Shown here piece after piece: positions 42,458 through 50,081 of a DNA stretch of 50,081 nucleotides; the first letter of the stretch is position 1, and every line of letters begins with the position of its first letter. A model generated the notes under the pieces. That model was not told where the DNA came from and searched no databases. It worked only from the letters and a program-made list of their open reading frames with translations. The stretch is taken from NCBI GenBank assembly GCA_017829075.1, contig JAGAJA010000024.1, positions 1 to 50,081 of the forward strand, in the 5' to 3' direction. Position numbers and translations under genes: made by a program. Source of the stretch: Oscillospiraceae bacterium. Its GTDB lineage: Bacteria > Bacillota_A > Clostridia > Oscillospirales > Ruminococcaceae.

Positions 42458-42862
42458 ATGAATTCAACACTGGCACTTATTTCTACGGCTTCAGCTTCGG
42501 CTGGCGAACAGGCAGGCGCAAGCATAGGCAGTCTGCTCACCATGATCATTCCGCTGGCGCTGATAATAGTATTCTTCTATTTCTTCATTATCCGCCCGGA
42601 GAAGAAGCGCAACAAGGAAATGCAGAATATGCTCAACAGCATTCAGGTTGCTGACGAGGTAATCACCAACGGCGGCATTATCGGCAGAGTTCTTTCCGTC
42701 AAGGAGGACACAGTACTCATTGAAACCGGCAGCGACCGCACCAAGATCCGCGTGCTCAAGACCGCAATCGCAAAGAACAACACTGTTCACGAGGCGCCTG
42801 CTGAACCTGCTCCTGTCAAGAAGAAAAAGGGCAAGGACGACAAGCCTGCTGAGATCAAGTAA
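42458..42862 (+). CDS. yajC: Preprotein translocase accessory subunit YajC
   Basis: The 134-aa protein has one membrane helix (about residues 27-47), followed at once by FIIRPEKKRNKEMQNMLNSIQVADEVITNGGIIGRV, the YajC signature. YajC associates with SecDF and the Sec translocon. The C-terminus is a lysine-rich tail (KKKKGKDDKP). It stands alone with promoter and terminator; secDF is not in this window. A GTGGAGG site precedes the ATG. Confidence 0.93.
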   Translation: MNSTLALISTASASAGEQAGASIGSLLTMIIPLALIIVFFYFFIIRPEKKRNKEMQNMLNSIQVADEVITNGGIIGRVLSVKEDTVLIETGSDRTKIRVLKTAIAKNNTVHEAPAEPAPVKKKKGKDDKPAEIK

Positions 42863-42875
42863 TTTAATCAATAAG

Positions 42876-42914
42876 ACACAGGGCTGTTTCATTTGAAGCA
42901 GCCCTGTGTTTTTG
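42876..42914 (+). terminator. Intrinsic terminator of yajC
   Basis: acacagggctg and cagccctgtgt with a T run (ttttt) after the stem. Confidence 0.92.
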
Positions 42915-42932
42915 TGTGTTTTAGAAGATAAA

Positions 42933-43462
42933 TTGAAATTTGCCGGGCGGGTTTCCGTTTGCAGCTCCGCGCGAAGCGCAACTGTTTTTCGCTTCCTTTT
43001 GGCTTCCAAAAGGAAGCGGGGTGTGGGGCAGCGCCCCACCACTCAGCGCGATAGCGCACAAACGCGTCAGAAGCGCTAAAGGGGTTCGGGGGAAAACAAG
43101 AGTTTTCCCCCGGTCTGTGGCTGCTTACAGCAGCCACAGACAACTATTTCGCCGCGCGTTTTCGGAGGGGGCTTGCAACTCTCCCTGTCAGATTTGCACC
43201 TCCAAATTAAAACGTATCACACATTATATAGGAGTTTGTCAATGTCTGCTCCGCAGTCATTGACAGGGGGAAAACTCTTGTTTTCCCCCTGTTACCCCTT
43301 TAGCGCCTTTTACGCGTATAGCGGCGCTGACGCGCCGAGTAACGCGCTTACGCGCGAGTGGTGGGGCGCTGCCCCACACCCCGGTTCCTTTTGTACCAAA
43401 AGGAACCGAAAATCATTGCGCTTCGCGCTAAGTTACAAGCAAAACTCCCCGACAAATTCCAA
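42933..43462. repeat. Large palindromic repeat, family 1, copy E
   Basis: A complete 530-bp copy, from ttgaaatttgccg to cgacaaattccaa, with the same centre type as copy D. It fills the gap between convergent yajC and ppk, right after the yajC terminator and 16 bases from the ppk stop. Long frames across it (for example 43173-44288) are not genes. Confidence 0.9.
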
Positions 43463-43478
43463 CTTATCGCTCAGTGGA

Positions 43479-45674
43479 TTACCTCCGCACCTTGCGGATC
43501 TTAACCCGGTGTACCTCCGTCCTCTGGACATCAGAAGCCACTGCCTTGCCGACGCTCTCCGGCTGCGCGGCGGGTACTGTCTGCGGAACAGCAGCTTTAA
43601 TCTCTGTCTTTTCGGAGTTCTGCGCCTGCTCCGCCGCCTTGTACGCCTGCTCGTAGAAGTATATCTGGGAATTAAGCCGCGGCTCGCCCTCTGCCGGCTT
43701 TACCCGGAAGTAATTGCCCTCGCTGTCCTGCTCCCGTGCCTTTACATTATCCCGCAGGCAGGTTTCAAATATCTCCACTGCACGGTCAGCAATTGCCCTG
43801 TCCAACAGCGGCGCGGCAACCTCCACCCGGCGCTCGGTATTTCTCGTCATGAAGTCCGCGCTGGAAATGTATACCCTGCGGCGCTCCTCCCTGCCGAATA
43901 TGTAAATCCTGCTATGCTCAAGGAATCGTCCCACTATCGAGATCACCCGGATATTTTCGGTGTCGCCCTCAACTCCTGCAATAAGGCAGCAGATGCCCCG
44001 AACAACAAGCTCAATCTTCACCCCGGCGCGGCTCGCCTCGGCAAGCTTCTCGATTATGTCCTTGTCGGTGAGGGAATTCATCTTTATTCCAATGTAACCC
44101 TTGTCCTTGTAGGTTATCTCGTTGTCGATAAGCTCTACAATGCGGCTCTTCAAGCCCTTTGGCGCAACAAGCAGCTTGTTGGTACTCTCCACCGTGTTCC
44201 CCACGGCAAGCGCGTTGAACACCACAGACGCGTCCGAACCAAAGTCCCGGTCAGCGGTCATCAGCGTGAGGTCAGTGTACAGCTTTGAAGTGCGCTCGTT
44301 GTAGTTGCCCGTGCCGACCTGAGTGATATAGCTTACATCGTTGCCGTCCCGGAGGGTTATCAGCAGCAGCTTTGAGTGTACCTTAAGCTCCTCAAGACCG
44401 TAAATAACGGTAACTCCAGCTTCCTCAAGCCGCTTCGACCAGCCAATGTTGTTCTCCTCGTCAAATCTCGCACGAAGCTCCACAAGGGCAAGAACGTCCT
44501 TTCCGTTCTCTGCGGCGCGGGTGAGCGCGCTGATTATCTTGCTGTCCCTCGCCACGCGGTAAAGAGTTATCTTTATGGAAACAACGTCAGGGTTCTCCGC
44601 AGCCTCCTCCAGCAGCCGGATAAACTGGCTGATATTCTCATAAGGGTAGTTCAGCAGGACATCATGCTTCTTTATCTGCTCGATGATAGGCTGCTTCTGG
44701 TCGATAGCCGGGGATTTCTGCGGGGTCAGCGGAGAGAAGAACAGCTCGCTCTGCTTCTCAAGCCGGCGCTCGATTGAGGACAGAAAATCCATAGTCAGCG
44801 GCGTATTCTGGCAGAACACAAAGCTGTCCTTTACCTTGAGCGTCTTTGTAATGAGCGCGATAATATTCTCGTCCGGCTTTCCAAGGAACTCCAGACGCAC
44901 CGGCTGGAGTTTCTTGCGCTTCTTCACAAGCTCGCTCATGATGTCGCGGAAATCCACATCGTGGTCGTAAAGCCCCTCGTTCATGGTGATATCCGCATTT
45001 CGGGTAACTCTGAACACACAGCGGGACAGTATCTCGAAATTCTTGAAAACAAGCTCCGCATAACGAACAATAAGCTCCTCCGTCAGCAGGAACTTCCCTG
45101 TTCCCGGCAGCCAAACCAGCTTCGGAAAATTCTCCGACGCCGGAAGAATGCCGAATGTCACCTTTCCAGCAGCGTCCTCCTTTTTGCGGATAGTAACGCC
45201 AACGTACACCTCGCCGTTTTTGAGGAACGGAACCGGGTGCTTCTTGTCCACTACTCCGGTGAACAGCAGCGGCTGTATCTCCCTTGTGAAGAAAGCGCGG
45301 AAAAATCCGTCCTCCTCCGGGGTGAGGCTTTTCGGGTCGATGTGCTGAACGCCATATGACGAAAGCCCCTCCATTATCGTGGCATAAGCCTCGTCCTTTA
45401 TCGGCAGCAGCTTCTTCACCTGCTTTGCGATGGCGATAAGCTGCTCCTTTGCGGTCATGTTTGTCTTGTTCTCGGTATCCTTGCTGTCGAAGATCATCTT
45501 GTCGTGCAGGCTGCCTACTCTTATCATGAAGAATTCGTCAAGATTTGAGCAGAATATCTGCACAAAGCGCAGCCGCTCAAACAGCGGAGTTTCCTCATCA
45601 AATGCTTCCTCAAGAACTCTGGCATTGAATTTCAGCCATGAAAGCTCGCGGTTGTCGTAGAATTTGCCGCCCAT
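43479..45674 (-). CDS. ppk1: Polyphosphate kinase 1
   Basis: Ppk1 polymerises the gamma-phosphate of ATP into polyphosphate. The 731-aa protein begins YDNRELSWLKFNARVLEEA, as the family does, and shows the phospholipase-D-like active-site histidine in ELKVHSKLLLI and the QVGTGNYNERTSKLYTDL motif. A tail of about 50 residues after the catalytic core is not conserved (EQAQNSEKTEIKAAV...). AAAGGAGAT precedes the ATG. It lies after pyrG on the same strand and may share its transcript. Confidence 0.95.
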   Translation of the reverse strand: MGGKFYDNRELSWLKFNARVLEEAFDEETPLFERLRFVQIFCSNLDEFFMIRVGSLHDKMIFDSKDTENKTNMTAKEQLIAIAKQVKKLLPIKDEAYATIMEGLSSYGVQHIDPKSLTPEEDGFFRAFFTREIQPLLFTGVVDKKHPVPFLKNGEVYVGVTIRKKEDAAGKVTFGILPASENFPKLVWLPGTGKFLLTEELIVRYAELVFKNFEILSRCVFRVTRNADITMNEGLYDHDVDFRDIMSELVKKRKKLQPVRLEFLGKPDENIIALITKTLKVKDSFVFCQNTPLTMDFLSSIERRLEKQSELFFSPLTPQKSPAIDQKQPIIEQIKKHDVLLNYPYENISQFIRLLEEAAENPDVVSIKITLYRVARDSKIISALTRAAENGKDVLALVELRARFDEENNIGWSKRLEEAGVTVIYGLEELKVHSKLLLITLRDGNDVSYITQVGTGNYNERTSKLYTDLTLMTADRDFGSDASVVFNALAVGNTVESTNKLLVAPKGLKSRIVELIDNEITYKDKGYIGIKMNSLTDKDIIEKLAEASRAGVKIELVVRGICCLIAGVEGDTENIRVISIVGRFLEHSRIYIFGREERRRVYISSADFMTRNTERRVEVAAPLLDRAIADRAVEIFETCLRDNVKAREQDSEGNYFRVKPAEGEPRLNSQIYFYEQAYKAAEQAQNSEKTEIKAAVPQTVPAAQPESVGKAVASDVQRTEVHRVKIRKVRR

Positions 45675-45732
45675 AAGCGTAATCTCCTTTCAAACAAAAC
45701 AAGGTCATCGACACTCTGTCATATGTAAAGTT

Positions 45733-45763
45733 TGCCGTCTGCAAGCTATTCCTACAGACGGCA
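45733..45763 (-). terminator. Hairpin between pyrG and ppk
   Basis: tgccgtctg and cagacggca stem, 14 bases beyond the pyrG stop on the minus strand. The T run after it is weak, so some read-through into ppk is likely. Confidence 0.5.
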
Positions 45764-45776
45764 TAACACCTGAATT

Positions 45777-47414
<1,638 letters not shown>

Positions 47415-47467
47415 CTAGACCCATTCCGGGGGTATCGCACTTTTAACCGGAAACATAACTACTTTTT

Positions 47468-47496
47468 ATTATACCACTCCGCCGCTTTTTTTTCAA
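47468..47496 (-). promoter_or_regulatory. Sigma-A promoter of pyrG
   Basis: TTGAAA (47491-47496), 17-base spacer, TATAAT (47468-47473) on the minus strand. Confidence 0.82.
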
Positions 47497-47537
47497 GTGG
47501 TATTTCTACTAAAATAAACTATCTGCGACATTATTTT

Positions 47538-48278
47538 TTATTTCCAGTTCCTGTCATAGCTAGGCGCCTCCAGCAGCGGATTTGAGGTCTGGGGACGCTT
47601 TTTCTGTTTTCTGGAAATAAAATCCGAAATATTGAACGGCTTTTTCTCTGGAATGGCGCGGTATTCCTCCAGATAATGCCTGAGCGCCTGCTCGATGCGT
47701 TTTGTTGAGCCGAACCAGCCGGATATCTCCAGACTTTCCAGCTTCTCAAAGCCCTTTTCGTTAAGCTCCGCGCTGTCGAATTGCAGGTGATTGTCCTCGT
47801 CAACGTGATAGCCGAGCCTGTTGGTTTCACAGAGGTAGCTCCTTATCTCTCCCTTTATCAGCAGCGAACAGGGGGAATTCTTCGGGTCGCGGGAGATCTC
47901 CTCCACCCCGGAAAACGGCACGAAATACAGCCTACGCAGAATGACCTGTTCACTGTACCTGCGAAATTCCCCGGCATACAGACTGAACACAAAGCCCTCC
48001 GGCAGAATGTCGAGGTAGGTAAACCGATTATGCCGCGCGGTGAGCTTGTGAGTGAAATACACTGCCACAAACACCGCGATCACTCCCACGGCAGCGCAGC
48101 CGGCTATCACTCCGGCAAGCAGCGTGATAAAGCTTTTCGCCGCGCCGGAGCTTATATTCAGCAGGATATTAACCGCGCAGAACACGCAAACTCCGAAAAG
48201 CGGCACCAGCACAGTGATAACTGTCGCCTTGAGCCGCCGGCGGTATTTGGTAGTGTCCGCATGGAAAAAATAATCCAT
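47538..48278 (-). CDS. Predicted membrane protein, unknown function (YcxB-like layout)
   Basis: The 246-aa product has two hydrophobic segments near the N-terminus (about residues 18-40 and 48-72), then a cytoplasmic beta-rich domain (FTYLDILPEGFVFSLYAGEFRRYSEQVILRRLYFVPFSGVEEISRD) and a basic C-terminal region. This two-helix plus PH-like layout recalls YcxB-type proteins, but similarity is not strong enough to name it. It lies 18 bases after the CDF transporter gene, so they form an operon. Confidence 0.6.
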   Translation of the reverse strand: MDYFFHADTTKYRRRLKATVITVLVPLFGVCVFCAVNILLNISSGAAKSFITLLAGVIAGCAAVGVIAVFVAVYFTHKLTARHNRFTYLDILPEGFVFSLYAGEFRRYSEQVILRRLYFVPFSGVEEISRDPKNSPCSLLIKGEIRSYLCETNRLGYHVDEDNHLQFDSAELNEKGFEKLESLEISGWFGSTKRIEQALRHYLEEYRAIPEKKPFNISDFISRKQKKRPQTSNPLLEAPSYDRNWK

Positions 48279-48296
48279 ATTCTGCCTCCCGGTGTA

Positions 48297-49454
48297 TTAC
48301 TGAACTGCCTCCGGCGGTATCGGGGCAAAGCTTCTGTCAACGGTGATAACGCACCGGTAATCCTCCCGCTTCTGACGGACGAACCGGCTTATTTCCTCAC
48401 GCAGCTCCTGCTCGCTCATGGAGAAGTCCTTAGGCACTACCACATCGAAAAATACGTTGGTATATTCCCCGCAGCTCACCATTCTGAGATCATGAACCGT
48501 CAGCCTTTCATCAATAAGTCTGACTATTTTCTCAAGCTCCTGCCGCACGTCGCTGACCGCGGATCTGTCCGTCACCACCGGGTCAAAATGCACCAGCATA
48601 TTCAGTCCCATATCGTGCAGGAAATCCCGCTCGATGCTGTCTATGACGTTGTGGCTCTCAATGACGTTTTCCTCTGCCGCCATTTCTACATGGACTGTGG
48701 CGAATTTCCTGCCGTGACCGTAGTCATGCACGATGAGATCGTGTGTTCCCAGCACTCCGGGATAGGACAGTATCTTCTCCCGAATGCTCTCCACAAGCTC
48801 CGGAGAGGGGGCTTTACCCAGCAGGGGATTCATTGCGTCCCGGACAAGCCCCGCGCCGCTGTACAGGATAAAAGCTGCCACCAGAGTACCCATGATGCCG
48901 TCCAGCTCAACATTAGTGAAATGCGAAACCAGAGCCGCAGCAAGTACGGCGGCAGTGGTTATGCAGTCGTTTCGGCTGTCGGCAGCGGTAGCGATAAGCG
49001 TCTGGGAATCTATCCTGCGCCCCATGCTACGGTTAAACAGCATCATTCCGAGCTTTACGATTATCGAAGTCCCCAGCACCACGACAGATACAATGCTGAA
49101 CTCCACAGGCTGCGGCGTGACGATACGCTCGATACTGCTCCGGAGCAGTTCCACGCCGATAACTATGACAAGGATAGCCACAACGAACCCCGCAATATAC
49201 TCATACCGTGCATGACCGTAGGGGTGCTCCTCGTCCGGGCTTTTTTCCGAAAGCCGAAAACCTATAAGGCTGATTATGCTGGAGGAGGCGTCCGAGAGGT
49301 TGTTTGCCGCGTCCGCAGTTATAGAAACGCTCCCGGACAGAATTCCGGCAATGAATTTCCCGACGCACAGCAGGGTATTGCAGATTATCCCGACCCAGCC
49401 GGCTACTCTGCCATAATGCGCTCTCTTATGTACCTTTTCTCTTTCAGTATCCAT
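48297..49454 (-). CDS. Cation diffusion facilitator family transporter
   Basis: The 385-aa protein exports divalent metal ions. It has six membrane segments, the metal site SITADAANNLSDASSS in the second segment (D-x-x-x-x-x-x-D), the HPYGHARYEY motif, a second D-x-x-x-D-like site in TAADSRNDCITTA, and a long cytoplasmic domain with a C-terminal extension (about residues 205-385, including HDLIVHDYGHGRKFATVHVEM). The size is larger than the usual 300 aa. Metal choice (Zn, Mn or Fe) is not predictable. ATG 49454 is preferred over the one at 49472. Confidence 0.93.
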   Translation of the reverse strand: MDTEREKVHKRAHYGRVAGWVGIICNTLLCVGKFIAGILSGSVSITADAANNLSDASSSIISLIGFRLSEKSPDEEHPYGHARYEYIAGFVVAILVIVIGVELLRSSIERIVTPQPVEFSIVSVVVLGTSIIVKLGMMLFNRSMGRRIDSQTLIATAADSRNDCITTAAVLAAALVSHFTNVELDGIMGTLVAAFILYSGAGLVRDAMNPLLGKAPSPELVESIREKILSYPGVLGTHDLIVHDYGHGRKFATVHVEMAAEENVIESHNVIDSIERDFLHDMGLNMLVHFDPVVTDRSAVSDVRQELEKIVRLIDERLTVHDLRMVSCGEYTNVFFDVVVPKDFSMSEQELREEISRFVRQKREDYRCVITVDRSFAPIPPEAVQ

Positions 49455-49496
49455 ATTCGCTCCCCCGATCATTGGTAAATTCTATTTTATCTATAT

Positions 49497-49526
49497 AGTA
49501 TATCACACAATTTATTTGTTAGTCAA
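49497..49526 (-). promoter_or_regulatory. Sigma-A promoter of the CDF transporter operon
   Basis: TTGACT (49521-49526), 18-base spacer, TATACT (49497-49502) on the minus strand. Confidence 0.65.
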
Positions 49527-49616
49527 GATTTACCCGTATCTAAAATCCCGCGTAATTATACATTTTACCGCTAAAGCAACTTTTTTCGCAATTTTAAAAA
49601 AAATCTAAAAAAACAC

Positions 49617-49645
49617 TTGACAAAAAGGAGTGAAAGTGTTATAAT
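49617..49645 (+). promoter_or_regulatory. Sigma-A promoter of the tRNA cluster
   Basis: Perfect ttgaca (49617-49622), 17-base spacer and perfect tataat (49640-49645), about 32 bases before tRNA-Gly. Confidence 0.92.
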
Positions 49646-49676
49646 AATTAAGCGTTGATGTTAAACGCAGATATAT

Positions 49677-49750
49677 GCGGGTGTAGTTCAATGGTAGAAT
49701 CCCAGCCTTCCAAGCTGGTCGCGTGGGTTCGATTCCCATCACCCGCTCCA
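49677..49750 (+). tRNA. tRNA-Gly (TCC)
   Basis: Acceptor stem gcgggtg/cacccgc, anticodon loop cttccaa with anticodon TCC, T-arm ggttcgattcc, and an encoded CCA (49748-49750). Confidence 0.96.
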
Positions 49751-49795
49751 TCAAGCTCCGTCCAGGGGGCTTTTTTTCAGGAGAGCATAGGATAT

Positions 49796-49872
<77 letters not shown>

Positions 49873-49877
49873 TGCAT

Positions 49878-49955
49878 GGTGGGTATGGCTTAGTTGGTTA
49901 AAGCGTCGGATTGTGGTCCCGAAGATCGTGGGTTCGACTCCCACTACCCACCCCA
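49878..49955 (+). tRNA. tRNA-His (GTG)
   Basis: Acceptor stem gtgggta/tacccac, with the extra 5' G (49878) opposite the discriminator C that is typical of tRNA-His. Anticodon loop ttgtggt with anticodon GTG; encoded CCA (49953-49955). Confidence 0.95.
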
Positions 49956-49961
49956 GATAGC

Positions 49962-49991
49962 AAAAGGCATAGGTTGTACCTGTGCCTTTTT
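49962..49991 (+). terminator. Terminator-like hairpin after tRNA-His
   Basis: aaaaggcatagg pairs with cctgtgcctttt, followed by T-rich sequence. The next tRNA has no clear promoter of its own, so read-through is possible. Confidence 0.7.
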
Positions 49992-50014
49992 CATTAACAT
50001 TACGTCATATATTC

Positions 50015-50081
50015 TGGGATATAGCCAAGCGGGAAGGCACGGGACTTTGACTCCCTCAGTTCGTTGGTTCAAATCCAACTA
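50015..50081 (+). tRNA. tRNA-Gln (TTG), cut by window edge
   Basis: It begins tgggata, with D-arm, anticodon loop ctttgac (anticodon TTG) and T-arm ttggttcaaatccaa. The sequence ends before the 3' acceptor strand. Confidence 0.9.

Noticed and set aside
47781..49478. A 565-codon open frame opposite the CDF transporter and the membrane protein
   Set aside because: Shadow of two clear minus-strand genes; unusual composition rich in H, R, Q and Y.

Overview
The window looks like chromosome from a spore-forming, low-to-mid GC Firmicute of the class Clostridia, most likely a Ruminococcus/Oscillospira-type gut anaerobe. The evidence is the sporulation genes (dpaA, dpaB, spoVAC-AD-AE, a BofC-like protein), Gram-positive promoters and ribosome sites, an Rnf-like membrane module, and housekeeping genes of clostridial type. 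The species cannot be named from sequence alone.

Layout. 1-9.8 kb is host sequence: a large inverted repeat, a small BofC-like gene, uvrC, a membrane protein, rsmD-coaD-coiled-coil protein-hydrolase, then leftward a deacetylase lipoprotein and leuS. 10.0-19.8 kb is a 9.76-kb mobile element of lower GC. 19.8-35.4 kb is host again: dpaB (5' part), dpaA, ppa-maf, two acetyltransferases, spoVA genes, comFB, a pantothenate-type ECF S component with coaX, a MerR regulator, rimI-polA, a Gx transporter and nadE. 36-50 kb carries guaB with a structured leader, rpe with an RnfD/E/A-like triad, a GH-like membrane protein, yajC, ppk, pyrG, a CDF transporter and a tRNA cluster (Gly, Arg, His, Gln).

Central result. 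The mobile element sits inside dpaB (spoVFB), the flavoprotein subunit of dipicolinate synthase. The 5' two-fifths of the gene's total length plus a little more (114 codons) lie at 19.8-20.1 kb and the remaining 85 codons at 9.8-10.05 kb, both on the minus strand. A 9-bp direct repeat (acaggcgta) marks each junction. Recombination between the two copies restores, in frame, a 199-codon gene, about the length of Bacillus SpoVFB. The element encodes an intact large serine recombinase, so it has the form of a sporulation intervening element, like skin in sigK, that would be cut out of the mother-cell chromosome so that dipicolinate can be made. The spoVA genes that move dipicolinate into the spore lie only 4 kb away.

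Element content. It holds a second small serine recombinase (resolvase type), an HUH rolling-circle replication protein followed by nested palindromes, two lipoproteins that share one domain, a coiled-coil/HTH protein with a partner of unknown role, a small gene just before the large recombinase, and a cargo block of a VbhA-like antitoxin, a Fic AMP-transferase toxin and a 415-aa protein with a HEPN-like R-N-x3-H motif. The cargo block is bracketed by a direct repeat of the recombinase 3' end, so it looks like a later insertion or a leftover of a second element. Three tandem repeats of about 70 bp begin at the left junction. I saw no capsid or conjugation genes.

Repeats. A family of about 530-560-bp imperfect palindromes with ends TTGGAATTTGTCG occurs five times (one truncated by the window edge, one internally deleted), close to gene 3' ends and mostly next to terminator hairpins. 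A second family of about 94-bp palindromes occurs three times, one copy lying in the leuS leader.
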